This document shows positions 34,026 to 44,700 of a stretch of DNA of 64,000 bases, in pieces. This DNA comes from Mameliella sp. MMSF_3455 (GTDB taxonomy: Bacteria > Pseudomonadota > Alphaproteobacteria > Rhodobacterales > Rhodobacteraceae). Numbering within the stretch: position 1 is the first letter of the stretch; each line of letters starts with the position of its first letter. A program made the translations under genes and the position numbers. The notes under the pieces were generated by a model. It worked only from the letters and a program-made list of their open reading frames with translations, did not search any database and was not told the origin of the DNA. The DNA is taken from NCBI RefSeq assembly GCF_030733205.1, contig NZ_JASHJL010000002.1, forward strand, positions 183,009 through 247,008. The letters are read 5' to 3'.

Positions 34026-35354
34026 CTAGCCCCGGATCGCCCGCGGCAGGAACCTTTCGGTGAATTCTGCCAGCACCGGCGAACGATCCCAGAGCAGCTT
34101 GAGCCCCAGGCCCAGGATCGCGAAGATTGCCAGCAATTTGCCCAGCATTCTCAGCCCGCCGCCGCGCCGGTCCTGCCGGGTCGTCACCACCGGGATCGCG
34201 ACCACCGGCTGCACACCCAGCGCCCGCTCCATCTGGGCCGCGCTGCGGATCACCGGGTTCATCGTCTCGATCAGGAAGGCCAGGCCAAGCGCGGCCATCA
34301 GGCTTGCCACGCCGCCCATCACCGCCAGCTTCTTGCGGCTGCTCGACACCGGGAATTCAGGCACCAAGGCGGTCTCGAGGACCTCGAAGCGGTCGGTGGC
34401 CTTGCGATCCTCCAGCAGTTGCCCCAGTTCGGCCTCGGCCTTGCGACGGGTGATCACGCCGTATTGCTCCTGCAGGCGGGTCATCTCGCGGTCCAGCCGG
34501 TTCAGCTCGCGCTCGACCTCGGGCGCCCCCTGGATCTGGGTTTCGATCTGGGCGATCCGCGCCGCGATCAGGGCCTTTTGTTCCCGCAGGGCGGCGATCT
34601 GGCGCTCGCGCACCTCGTCCCGGGTCCGGTCGCTGGACGTCTGCAACGTCAGGATCTGCTGATCCAGGTCCAGGTCGGTGTCCCGCAGGCTGCCCAGTTG
34701 CGACCGCAGGTCAACCACGCCCGTGGGAAGCTGTTCTGCGTTCAGGCGCTTGAACTCCGCGATCTCAGCCTCGAGCGCGTCGATTTCGGCGCCCACGCGC
34801 GTCTCTTCGGCGGCGAAGAACTCCAGCGTGTCGCGGGCGCGGCTTGCGCTGCGGTCGCGCGACTGGTCGATCACCGATTGCATCAACTCGTTGGCGACGT
34901 CCGCTGCCTTTTGCGCATCGTCCAACTGCACGGAGATCATCAGGCCGGACGGCGCGTTGCCGCCGGGTGCAAAGCTCTGCTCTTGGCCAACAAGCTGTTG
35001 AATACGCACTGAATCCCGCAGACGTCCAACGCGCTCGCTCATGGTCATGGTCGGGTCGGCGCTGAACAGCGCGTGTTTCTCCATGATCCGCACAAGGTTG
35101 TCCCGGGCCGTCAGGCGCTGCTCGATCAGGCGGACCCGGCGGGCAGCGTCATTGGTCGCGGCCAGCGCCCCGGCCAGTTGGTCGGGCACCTGCGCGTCCT
35201 CGATCTGAACAATCGCCGTCGCCTCGAAAACCTTGGCCTGCCCCATTGCGTAGTAGAGCGAGGCGAGACAACCCAGGAACGTGACCACCAGGATCAACAG
35301 GGCACGACGCTTGAGGGCGGCGAACACTTCGCCGGTCGACTGGAACTGACTCAT
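34026..35354 (-). CDS. GumC/Wzz-type polysaccharide co-polymerase
   Basis: A 442-residue inner-membrane protein with an N-terminal TM helix at about residues 17-37 and a large periplasmic helical domain. Long coiled coils lie at about 175-330 (ALEAEIAEFKRLNAEQLP, EVERELNRLDREMTRLQEQY). It ends with a second TM helix near 345-367 preceded by the family Pro-rich motif PEFPVSSSRKK, and a third hydrophobic stretch near 405-422. It would set chain length and form the periplasmic part of the export complex with an outer-membrane polysaccharide channel. No kinase domain is attached; the partner kinase is encoded convergently. Start at 35354 follows GGGAGAG. Confidence 0.87.
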   Translation of the reverse strand: MSQFQSTGEVFAALKRRALLILVVTFLGCLASLYYAMGQAKVFEATAIVQIEDAQVPDQLAGALAATNDAARRVRLIEQRLTARDNLVRIMEKHALFSADPTMTMSERVGRLRDSVRIQQLVGQEQSFAPGGNAPSGLMISVQLDDAQKAADVANELMQSVIDQSRDRSASRARDTLEFFAAEETRVGAEIDALEAEIAEFKRLNAEQLPTGVVDLRSQLGSLRDTDLDLDQQILTLQTSSDRTRDEVRERQIAALREQKALIAARIAQIETQIQGAPEVERELNRLDREMTRLQEQYGVITRRKAEAELGQLLEDRKATDRFEVLETALVPEFPVSSSRKKLAVMGGVASLMAALGLAFLIETMNPVIRSAAQMERALGVQPVVAIPVVTTRQDRRGGGLRMLGKLLAIFAILGLGLKLLWDRSPVLAEFTERFLPRAIRG

Positions 35355-35583
35355 TTCAACTCTCCCGCAAAACCGCCCCCGGTGCGGAGACAGCGCGAAC
35401 GTGTTTTACCCCGAAAGCGCCATCTTCAGGCCGCAATCTAGCAATGCCGCCCAAATTTCGCCACGACCTGACCAAGGAAAAGCCGGAAACAAAGCGTGTC
35501 CAGGTTGCGAACTGGCGCCATGTTTTCGCCTCATTTCCGGCAGTTTGCAGGGCTTCACCGGCCAATTGTGGCAAATCCGTGTC

Positions 35584-36258
35584 CTAGCGTCGGGAGATGT
35601 CCGCCGGGATGGCGCTCAGCGACAGAATCAGCCCGGCCCCGAATACCTGGCGCAGAGGCAGGTCCGCCCGGGATTCGGGCGGAATTGAGGCAACTTCGGG
35701 ATGGTCAGTGAACCGGGCAAGGCCCTGCGCAAGATCCACCTGCAATCCGTGAAAGCCAAAGGCCTGTGCGGCCAATGGATAATGCGCCTTGTAGGCGGCC
35801 TCCTTCGCCGAGAACAGGCGCTTGGCCCGGGCCGCCCGAAGGTCTGCGGGCACAAGGGCCAACTCTTCTGGCAGGCAGATCTCGGGGATCAGGTCCTTAG
35901 CCAGGGGGGCATCACTTTCGATGTCGATGCCCAGGCTGCGAAAGTTATCAACCCGCGCTACGACGCCCAGGCAGATGCCCGCGGCATGGCTGATACTGCC
36001 AACCAGCCCCTTGGGCCAAACGGGCGCGCGGTCGGGGCCCATCGGGATTGCGGCATCCGCCAAATCCAGCTGCGCCATCGCGCGGCGGGCCGCTAGGCGA
36101 CCGGCGGCGAACTCTGCGCGCCGCTCCGGTCGGGCGCGGGCGATGGCCGCCTCCTCTTCCGGATACAGGTCTCCCTCACCGGGGACGGCCAGGCCCCAGC
36201 CCACACCGCGCGAGAGCCCGATCTGGCGAACAAGGCGTTCCAGTTCGACTGCCGACAC
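35584..36258 (-). CDS. 4'-phosphopantetheinyl transferase (EntD/Sfp type)
   Basis: A 224-residue PPTase that moves the phosphopantetheine arm of CoA to a carrier-domain serine. Motifs are GSISHAAGICLGVV near residue 85, the metal site GIDIES near 108 and FSAKEAAYKAHYPL near 147, which is the W/F-x-KE-x2-K motif. The start is a GTG 5 bases after the NRPS-like gene's stop, with no strong ribosome-binding site, so translation is probably coupled. Its partners are very likely the ACP of the PKS (Ser1810) and the carrier domain of the NRPS-like protein (Ser1414) in the same operon. Confidence 0.93.
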   Translation of the reverse strand: MSAVELERLVRQIGLSRGVGWGLAVPGEGDLYPEEEAAIARARPERRAEFAAGRLAARRAMAQLDLADAAIPMGPDRAPVWPKGLVGSISHAAGICLGVVARVDNFRSLGIDIESDAPLAKDLIPEICLPEELALVPADLRAARAKRLFSAKEAAYKAHYPLAAQAFGFHGLQVDLAQGLARFTDHPEVASIPPESRADLPLRQVFGAGLILSLSAIPADISRR

Positions 36259-36263
36259 GATGT

Positions 36264-39200
36264 TCAGACCCGGCGCCGGGCGCGCATTTCACGCCGTCGC
36301 GCCATCGCCTCGCTGCGAGACCACGCCCTGTCCGATGTCGCGTCAACGGGCATAGGCCCGGGTTTCGGCGCAACGGGCGCTGCGGGCGCGCGCACCGGCC
36401 CCTCCGCCAATCCGGCCACGCGCGCGGCAAGATCCGCAAGGACCGGGAAACGGAAGATGTCGGTGATCGACAGGGTCGCGGCGCCCAGTTCCTCGCGGAT
36501 CGCCCGATGCGCCTGAACCGCCAGCAGGGAATGCCCGCCGAGGTCAAAGAAATTGTCCCGGGAGGAAGGCGCGACGCCCAGCGTACGCTGCCAGATCGCG
36601 GCAACCGCGGCCTCGACCTGCGCGGCATCCCCTTCCGCGGCCGAAATCGCCGGGGCAATCGGCGGCGATGCCGATTTCGCTGCCACTGCCTGCGGTGCGG
36701 GTAGCGCCTTGCGGTCGACCTTCTTGTTGGGGGTCAGCGGAAAGGAGTCTAGGTGCACGAAGCGTCCGGGCACCATGATGCCGGGCAGATCACGGGCCAT
36801 TGCGGCCTTGACCGCAGCCTCATCCTTGGCCGCACCCGTGTAATAACCCACCAGTCGCACATCACCAGGCACATCCTCACGCGCCATGACGACGGCCTGC
36901 GTGACCCCGGCGATTGCCTCCAGGCAGGCCTCGATCTCGCCCAGTTCGATCCGGTGTCCGCGGAGTTTCACCTGGTGATCCACCCGACCGACAAAATCGA
37001 TCCGACCGTCAGCGCGCCTCCGCACCAGATCGCCGGTACGATACATGCGCCCAGCGTGAAACGGGTTGGCGACGAACCGTTCCGCCGTCAGGTCGGGGCG
37101 GTTCCAATAGCCGCGCGTCACACCTTCGCCGCCGATCCAAAGTTCGCCCTCCTGCCCCACGCCCACCGGGGCGCGGTTCTCGTCGAGGACATAAAGCTGC
37201 TGATTGGCCAGTGGCAGGCCGATATTGACCACCGGCTCATCCGGATCGGCGCGCGTGCAGGAAGACCAGATCGTCGTTTCCGTGGGCCCGTACATGTTGG
37301 TGACCGTGGCCTGGGTAATCTGGGCAAACTCCTTGACCAGCGCGCCGGGCAAGGGCTCTCCACCAAGGTATACATGTTGTACACCCTTGAGGGCAAAGCG
37401 CGCCTCGTCGTTCATCACGATCATCCGGGCCATCGAAGGCGTGCATTGCAGATGCGTCACACCATGTCGCACGATCTGCGCCGCGATCGAGAAATCGTCC
37501 GGTGCAAGCTCCGTTTCTCCGCCCGCGCTGGCGACAACCTCGGCCAGAGGTTTCAGCCCGTCCAGCACGGTCTCGCGGTCGATGCCATAGTCGATGAGAC
37601 AGGCGATTTCCGTGACGCCGATAGCCTGCACCTCCTCGGTGCGCTTCAGCGCGTCATCGACCGTGCCGAACAAGCCGCTTTCGTTGAAATAGCGCTCGAA
37701 GGCAAAGTCCAGAATCGCCTCCAGTTCCTCGGCCTCCAACCCGTCAAGCTGCAGGTCAAAGGCGTTGGACACCCCTTCAGGCCGCTTGAACGCCGGAAAG
37801 GCCCAGGCGTATTGCTTGATCAGCCCGGCGGCAGAGCGCAGGTAGTCCTTCATCGGCGCGCGCGCGATCTCGCGGGCGTGGTCGCGGCTGTCGCTGAGGA
37901 ACGTGTGCAGCATCAGCGTGACCTTGAAGTCCGCCGGATCGTGCCCGGCCTCGCGCAGGGCCGCATGGTACAGCTTGATCTTGTCGCCGACCTCTTCGAC
38001 CGACTGGCCCAGAAGATGCGTCAGCACATGGCACCCCGCCGCCCCGGCCTCTTGCCAGGTCTTGGGATTGCCGGCGGTCGTCACCCAGACCGGCAGATCC
38101 TTCGACACCGGGCGCGGCTGGGTCACGATCTCGTGGATCGAACCGTCCTTGCGCGGGAACCCTACTGCCTCGCCACGCCACAGCTTTCGCAAGGTCTCAA
38201 GGTCGCGCAGCATGGCAGGCTTGTTCTCGGGCGGGGTGTTCTCGGGGCGCAGCACGAAATCGTCCGGCTGCCAGCCAGAGGCAATCGCCATGCCCGCACG
38301 TCCGTTTGTCAGGTTGTCGATCACCGCCCATTCCTCGGCGATCCGCGCGGGATGGTGCAGGGGCGCCACGACCGATCCGGCGCGCACGCCGATGTTCCTG
38401 GTCGCACCGGCAACGGCGGCCCCGGTCACGCTGGGATTCGGATAGGGGCCACCAAAGGCATGGAAATGACGTTCCGGCGTCCAGACGGCGACAAAGCCGT
38501 TCCGGTCGGCGAATTTCGCCCCTTCCAGCAGCAGGGCGTACTTGTCCCGCCCGGCCCCATCGTCGTTGCCCCAGTAGTACAGCGAGAACTCCATGCCCTC
38601 TCCGCGCGGCATCGGCCCCTTTGAGATCAGCGCCCGGTCCTCGTCCCCGGTCAGAACGACGGTCAGTCCGCGCGCAGTGGTCCAGAAGAGTTCCAGCACC
38701 GAGATGTCGAAGGACAGCGAGGTGACGGCCAGCCAAGTGCCACCGTCGTGCGGGATGTGCGCGTCCATCCCTGTATAAAAGTTGCATACATTGCGATGCT
38801 CGACCATCACGCCCTTGGGTCTGCCCGTCGATCCGCTGGTATAGATCAGGTAGGCAAGATCCGCTGGTCCGCTGGTGTCGGGCAGGTTTTCGACGGGCTG
38901 CGCGGCAAGACGTGGTTCGGCGTCCAGCACCAGCAACTGCGCGTCATGGCGCGGCAGGCCGGGTTCCACCGAGGCCTGCGTGACGATCACCTGCGCGCCG
39001 CTGTCCTGAACAAAATGCTGCAGACGGTCCGATGGGTAGGCCGGATCCACTGGCAGGTAAGCGCCCCCGGCCTTGAGGATCGCCAGCGCGCCAACCATCA
39101 GGTCGATCGACCGCCGGCAGCAGAGGCCGACCACCTTTCCCGGCGCCACGCCCATCTCGCGCAACAGATGCGCGGCGCGATTGGCGCGGGCATTCAGATC

Positions 39201-40769
39201 CGCATAGGTGAGTTTCTGATCCTCGAAGATCAGCGCCACCGCTTCGGGCGTTGCGGCCACCTGCGCCTCGAAGGCGCGGTGCATCGTCAGGCCGCGGTCA
39301 TGGCTGGTCGTGGTGGCGTTCCACTGGTTCAGGACCAGGTCGCGCTCTTCCTCGGGCAGGCCCGTGCCGGTGAATTCCAGACGCGCGGCGAACAGTTCCG
39401 CCTGCGCAGGCGGCAGGCACCCGGCATCGTAGGAGAGCACCGGCGCGTCATCCAGGATCACGGTCATCACCGTTCCCGGCACATGGCCCGCGCCATCGAC
39501 AGCAACGCCAATCTGCGGCACCTCGGGCCAGGTCAGCTCTGGCGCGCGGGCAGGCAGGTCCGTGGCCCAGGGCTGTGGCCTGGCCGTCGAACCGGTACGC
39601 AGCGGCGCCCAGGGCGCGACCAGACCGCTTTCCGCCAATGCCTCCAGCGCGCCGTCGGCCCAGGCAAGGTCTACCGCCTCGCGCCGGCAGAGCGCCTGCG
39701 CCCAGCGCATGACCCGCGCCAAGGCCTCGCCAGAAGGCAACGTCAGGGCACGGGTTTCCAAGGCGCATTCGCCTTCGGTCAATCCGCCCAGTGCAGCGGG
39801 CCGCCGCTCGGCCAGCACCCGGCGCATCTGCCCGTCGCCCCGTGCGACAGGCGCCATATCGACCTCTGGCGCCGGGCCCAGTATCTCGCCAACGCATGCG
39901 ATCTGGCCCGCTTCGACTGGCGCGCCGCAGATGCGCGTCAGCCCGGACAGCACCAGCGCGTGTTCCCGGCAGGCCACGGTCAGCCGGTCTTCCGAGACGT
40001 CCAGCACCGTGCCCGGTGTCCCGTACCCCTCTGTCAGGCGCGCATGACCAACCCCGAAGAGCGCCCCCCGCGCCCGGATCTTGGCCACGCAAAGCGGGTT
40101 CCAATAGGGCCCGTGATCAAGCGCCCGCACCAACCGTTCCAGCTCTACCGCCGGCCGCGTGAAATCCAGCACGCCGTAGCCCCCGGGCCGATCTGCCCGC
40201 GCGTGATAACTGCATTGGGTCAGGTCCTGCGCCACACGGACCAACGCGCCGCTTTCCAGCTGGTCCAGCAGCGCCGGGAAAGACTCCATCGCCGCTTCGT
40301 AGGCCTTGGTGTTCAGGGTCAGCGCCGTATCCCCCGGCCGGATGTCGAACCCGGCCTGCACGAGGATGTCGCCCTCATCCACCCCGCCCTCGATCAGGTG
40401 CCAGGTGACGCCGTGGCGTGTCTCGCCCTCGATCAGCGCCCAGACCGGCGCGTTCAGCCCGGCATGACGCGGCAGGGGTCCATCGTGGAAATTGACCGCG
40501 CCCCTGGTGGGCAAGGCCAGCACGTCCTCGGGAATGATCGAGAGGTTGGCGATGGACAGAAGCCAGTCAAACCCGTCCCCCAGACGCGCCGCAAGATCCT
40601 TGCCCGGCGTTTCCACCCGCAGGCCACGGCCATCTGCCCAGCGCCGCACGTCCAGGTTATCGGTCACGACCGCAGAGATGGTGTTGCCTCGGTCGAGCGC
40701 CATCTCGCCACATTGCACCAGCAGTGACTCATTCCCCCAAAGCACGCAGGTCATCGCCATCTCGGTCAC
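36264..40769 (-). CDS. NRPS-like protein: formyltransferase, adenylation domain split by a luciferase-like monooxygenase, carrier domain
   Basis: 1501 residues. Residues 1-300 form a methionyl-tRNA-formyltransferase-like domain with the catalytic set Asn93, His95 (NFHDGPLPRHAG) and Asp131. Residues 310-480 end like the C-lobe of a condensation domain (LPEEERDLVLNQWNAT) but lack HHxxxDG. Adenylation motifs follow: YLIYTSGSTGRPKG near 640 and FDISVLELFW near 687. Residues 725-1080 are a MupA/Atu3671-type FMN luciferase-like monooxygenase. Adenylation resumes with MYGPTETTIWSS near 1159, YRTGDLVRR near 1243 and PLTPNKKVDRKAL near 1345. The carrier serine is Ser1414 (DLGGHSLLA). No thioesterase or reductase is present. 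The GTG start overlaps the GT2 stop (GTGA). Expected: activate an amino acid, N-formylate it and oxygenate it on the carrier. Confidence 0.92.
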   Translation of the reverse strand: MTEMAMTCVLWGNESLLVQCGEMALDRGNTISAVVTDNLDVRRWADGRGLRVETPGKDLAARLGDGFDWLLSIANLSIIPEDVLALPTRGAVNFHDGPLPRHAGLNAPVWALIEGETRHGVTWHLIEGGVDEGDILVQAGFDIRPGDTALTLNTKAYEAAMESFPALLDQLESGALVRVAQDLTQCSYHARADRPGGYGVLDFTRPAVELERLVRALDHGPYWNPLCVAKIRARGALFGVGHARLTEGYGTPGTVLDVSEDRLTVACREHALVLSGLTRICGAPVEAGQIACVGEILGPAPEVDMAPVARGDGQMRRVLAERRPAALGGLTEGECALETRALTLPSGEALARVMRWAQALCRREAVDLAWADGALEALAESGLVAPWAPLRTGSTARPQPWATDLPARAPELTWPEVPQIGVAVDGAGHVPGTVMTVILDDAPVLSYDAGCLPPAQAELFAARLEFTGTGLPEEERDLVLNQWNATTTSHDRGLTMHRAFEAQVAATPEAVALIFEDQKLTYADLNARANRAAHLLREMGVAPGKVVGLCCRRSIDLMVGALAILKAGGAYLPVDPAYPSDRLQHFVQDSGAQVIVTQASVEPGLPRHDAQLLVLDAEPRLAAQPVENLPDTSGPADLAYLIYTSGSTGRPKGVMVEHRNVCNFYTGMDAHIPHDGGTWLAVTSLSFDISVLELFWTTARGLTVVLTGDEDRALISKGPMPRGEGMEFSLYYWGNDDGAGRDKYALLLEGAKFADRNGFVAVWTPERHFHAFGGPYPNPSVTGAAVAGATRNIGVRAGSVVAPLHHPARIAEEWAVIDNLTNGRAGMAIASGWQPDDFVLRPENTPPENKPAMLRDLETLRKLWRGEAVGFPRKDGSIHEIVTQPRPVSKDLPVWVTTAGNPKTWQEAGAAGCHVLTHLLGQSVEEVGDKIKLYHAALREAGHDPADFKVTLMLHTFLSDSRDHAREIARAPMKDYLRSAAGLIKQYAWAFPAFKRPEGVSNAFDLQLDGLEAEELEAILDFAFERYFNESGLFGTVDDALKRTEEVQAIGVTEIACLIDYGIDRETVLDGLKPLAEVVASAGGETELAPDDFSIAAQIVRHGVTHLQCTPSMARMIVMNDEARFALKGVQHVYLGGEPLPGALVKEFAQITQATVTNMYGPTETTIWSSCTRADPDEPVVNIGLPLANQQLYVLDENRAPVGVGQEGELWIGGEGVTRGYWNRPDLTAERFVANPFHAGRMYRTGDLVRRRADGRIDFVGRVDHQVKLRGHRIELGEIEACLEAIAGVTQAVVMAREDVPGDVRLVGYYTGAAKDEAAVKAAMARDLPGIMVPGRFVHLDSFPLTPNKKVDRKALPAPQAVAAKSASPPIAPAISAAEGDAAQVEAAVAAIWQRTLGVAPSSRDNFFDLGGHSLLAVQAHRAIREELGAATLSITDIFRFPVLADLAARVAGLAEGPVRAPAAPVAPKPGPMPVDATSDRAWSRSEAMARRREMRARRRV

Positions 40770-41782
40770 TCCGCCTGTGCCTTGGCTGCAACCCGGGCCG
40801 TGGCGCGCGCAGCCTCGCGCCGTTCCGGCAAGGGCCGGACCAGTGCCTTGGTGTCATGCAGGATCAGATCGCGCAGGAAATGCGCAGGATCAGCGGGCGG
40901 CTTGCGTTGCAGCAACATGCGCAGCCGCCAGACTCCACCGCCAAGCGCGTGCATCAGCGTCGCCAGTGCCGCGTAGCCGCGCCCGTGGTTCTTGGAAAAA
41001 TAGTGCCAACGGCTGTCCAGCCAGAACCCCGGGATGCGCTGCCATGTCTTCATGCCGGTCGAGACAGAGCCGATATGCGCCACCTCGCTGTCCCGGACGT
41101 AATGCGTTTCATGTCCCGCGCGCGCGGCGCGCAGGCACAGGTCGGTTTCCTCGAAATAAAGAAAGAACGTCTCGTCAAAGAGCCCGATTTCGTCCAGCAC
41201 GCCCTGCCGCATCATGATCGACGCCCCGGCCAGCCAATCCACGCGTTGCGTTGTCTTCGGCACGCCGATGGGCACGGCTTTCTGCCGCAAGGCTCGTGAC
41301 ACCGGGCCGAACCGCATCGCGCCTTCCAGTTCCGACCAGATCGAGGGAAAGCGGAAGGCGGTCACATGCGGTTCGCCATCCTCGCCGTGGATATAGCTGC
41401 CCGCGAAACCGGCCATTGGATGCGTCTCAAGGTGGTCGTGCAGGCGCCGGATCGCGCCCCGCGCCGGAAAGGCATCGGAGTTCAGCAGGTAGACGTAATC
41501 CGGTATGCCGCCATCGCTCATCCCGGCACGGATGCCGACGTTGTTGCCCGCACCGAAACCGCCGTTCTTTCCCGATTGCAGCAGCCGGACAGGCGCGCCG
41601 CGCGCCCAGTCCTCTGTCGCCAGCGCCTGCGCGATACGCTCGAACGACCCGTCACCGGAATCATTGTCCACGATGACCAGTTCCGCATCCATCCCCTGCA
41701 TCGCCTGCAGGGCCGCGCGGACGGACCGCAGGGTCATCTCTGCCGTACGATAGTTCAGCGATACCACCAGGATCCGCGCCAT
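40766..41782 (-). CDS. Glycosyltransferase family 2 in the PKS/NRPS operon
   Basis: A 338-residue rhamnosyltransferase-like GT-A enzyme. VVSLNYRTAEMTLRSV opens the fold, VDNDSGDGS follows near residue 38, YLLNSDAFPARGA near 95 replaces the usual DxD, and FFLYFEETDLCLRAARAGH near 208 is the acceptor motif. It starts 5 bases after the PKS stop and its stop overlaps the NRPS-like GTG start, so it is embedded in the biosynthetic operon. I infer glycosylation of the polyketide/peptide product or of a lipid carrier; it could also simply belong to the polysaccharide pathway. The ATG at 41782 was chosen over an upstream in-frame extension that overlaps the PKS end. Confidence 0.88.
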   Translation of the reverse strand: MARILVVSLNYRTAEMTLRSVRAALQAMQGMDAELVIVDNDSGDGSFERIAQALATEDWARGAPVRLLQSGKNGGFGAGNNVGIRAGMSDGGIPDYVYLLNSDAFPARGAIRRLHDHLETHPMAGFAGSYIHGEDGEPHVTAFRFPSIWSELEGAMRFGPVSRALRQKAVPIGVPKTTQRVDWLAGASIMMRQGVLDEIGLFDETFFLYFEETDLCLRAARAGHETHYVRDSEVAHIGSVSTGMKTWQRIPGFWLDSRWHYFSKNHGRGYAALATLMHALGGGVWRLRMLLQRKPPADPAHFLRDLILHDTKALVRPLPERREAARATARVAAKAQAE

Positions 41783-41787
41783 GCCGC

Positions 41788-44700
41788 TCACTCCGCCGCG
41801 TGGCCGGGAAAGGCCACAACTTCGCCGTGGCCAAAGCTTTTGGCCTCGGCGCTTTCGATCGCCTCGCGCATCAGCCCGGCCAGCGCCCTCACGTTGGGTT
41901 CCAGCACCATGCTGTCGTGGTCGCCCGGCACCTCGTGCACCTCGACCCCCGGCACCACCAGGCCCCAATCGTTGTCATGGGTCACATAGGTGCGTTCGCC
42001 GTTGACCAGCGCCCCGCCCGAAACCGTCCATTTGCCCGAGAGCGGCGGACGGTACAGCACCACGCGGCCATCCCAGGGCCGCACCTTGTAGGCGGCGATG
42101 GCCCGGTAGAAGGCCGCCTCGATCTCGGCGTTGTGGAAGGCATGTTCGGCGCCGGTTTGCCCTGTCTGCCGGCGCTTGGCAAACTCCCAGGCGATGCGGT
42201 TCCTTGCCCAGATGAACGGGTAGAGCGGCCCCTTTTCCCTTGCCTGCTGCCACTGGATCATCATCCGGTCGCGCCGCGACAGCGGACGCCGCTGCGGCAA
42301 TGGCGTGTCCAGCATCACCACCAGCGACACTTCTTCACCTGCAACCTCCAACTGGCGGGCGACCTCGTAGGCGCTGATCCCGCCACCCGAGAAACCGCCG
42401 ACCATGTAGGGGCCATGCGGCTGTACCTGCCGGATCTCGGCGATGTAGTCGCGTGCGGCCTCTTCGATGGTGTCATGCGGCGCCTCACCCCCGTAGAGGC
42501 CACGAGCCTGCACGCCATAGAACGGCCGGTCGCTGCCCAGCAGATGCGCGAGGTGGCGCAGGTTGAGCACGTTGCCGAACATGCCCGCGATCAGAAAGAA
42601 GGGCTGCCGCGCGCCGCCGTCACCGTCATGCATGGGCACAAGATGGGTGAACCGGCGCTGCGGCGCTTTCGGGGCGGTTTCGGGGTCGCCTTCGACAGGG
42701 CCGATCTGCGCCTCGATCAACGCGGCACAGGCACGGATCGTCGGCGCCTCGAACAGGATGGAAATCGGGAAATCGACGCGAAAGGCCTTTTTGACCATCG
42801 CAAACAGCCGCACGGCGATCAGGGAGTGCCCGCCCAGATCAAAGAAACTGTCCTCGACGCCCACATCTGTCACGCCCAGCAGATCCTCCCAGAAGCCGGC
42901 CAGCCGGGTCTCGATCTCGCCCTCGGGGGCAACATAGTCGCTGTCCAGTTGCGGACGTTCAAAGGTTTGACCAGACGCGGCCTCGACCACCGAGGCCGCC
43001 GTCTGCGCGGTCAGCGCGTCCAAGTCCATGGATGACACCACGACCTGCCGAGCGTCCAGCGCCAGCGCCCGGTGGAAGGCTTCGACACCTTCGGCCGGCC
43101 GGATGCCCTGGCTCAGGTTGTGGGCCAGCCGTTCCTCTGCGGGGGAGAGCGGCTGCACGGCATCGCCTTCATCCACTTCCAGTTCTGCCGCCGTCAGCCT
43201 CGGTGGCGTCGTCAAGAGCGCGACACGCTCCAGCTTGCGGATCACGAAGCCGGAGATTTCCACCAGCACCGCACCCGTGGGATCGCAAAGCGTGACATCA
43301 AAGCTGGCCGTTTCGCCATCGGCCCGGTTGTTGGCGGCATTGCGCACCCAGCTGACCACATTTTCCCCCAGCGGCGCATGGACCCGCACCCGACCATAGC
43401 GCACCGGCACCCAGAGGTGCGTCGGCTGGTAGCCCGCGATAAGCTCCATCGCCCAGCCGGTGGCAATGTCCAGCAGCGCAGGGTGCAGCGGCATGTCGGG
43501 CGCCGCGGCATCGGCGGGCAAGGACAGATCGGCAATCCCCTCCCCCTTGCCCAACGCGCGGGCATCCAGCACCTTCCAGCTTGGGCCAAAGGCCAGATGC
43601 ACCTCCTGCGCCGAGGTCAGCTTGGCACCATTGCCATCGAGGCGCGCCGGACAACGCGCCCGGATCGCGCCCAGATCCAGCGGCGCGGGCCGCGCCAGAG
43701 GCATCAGCGACAGCGCGCCCTGCGCGGTCAGCGCAAAGCCCTGCCGCCCGTTCAGCGTGGCATCGGCCAGCACGTCGAACCCATAGCCATCGTCGGTACG
43801 CGTCAGGCGAATGCGCACATCACGCGCGCCATCATGAGTGACCCGCAAGGGCCGCAGGAAGGTCAGGTCTCGGATTTCGAACCCGCCACTTTCGCCATGC
43901 GCCCGCAGCGCCTGCGCCGCCAGCGACAGGTAGCCGGTACCGGGCAGCAGCGCCTCCCCGGCCCGTGTCCGGTGCTGGTCGATGAACCAGTCCGTCTCTG
44001 CGTAGCGCGCGGTAAACAACCGGTTGCCGTGACGGTCAAAACTCGCCTCGGCCAGCATGTCCTGCGCGACCGGGGTGACGGGCGGTTTGGGCAGGTCTCC
44101 GGTCCGTGCGGCGACAGCCTCGGCCGCCATGCCAACCTCGTTCCAGATGCCCCAGTTGATCGCCACTACGCGCGTCTTGCCGCTGCGCGCGCGGGCAAAG
44201 GCATTGAGAAACTCGTTGGCGGCGACGTAATCCACCTGCCCAGCGGGCGCCGTGACGGTCGAGGACGACGAAAACAGCACCATCCAGTCAAGGCTGCCGT
44301 CCGGAAAGACCTCTCCCAAGACTTCTGTGCCGTGGATCTTGGGCGTGAACACATCCTCGACGCTGGACGGCGACTTGGCCAACAGCGGCGCATCGTCGAT
44401 CACGCCCGCGCCGTGGATCACCCCGGTGATCGGGCCAAAGCGGTCCTCGACCGCGCACCGCGCGGCCTGCACCTGGCCCAGGTTGCAGACATCCGCCGCC
44501 ACCACCATGACCTCGGCACCTGCCTCTTCCAACGCGATGACCGCCCGAATGCGCCGGGCCACCCGGTCCTGCGGCGCGTGACGGCGCAGGTAATCGTCCC
44601 AATCCGTCCGGTCGGGCAGCGATTTGCGGGCCATCAGCGCCAGTTTCGCCCCGCGCGACGCAAGATCCCGCGCCAGGGTCAGGCCGATGCCGCCGAACCC

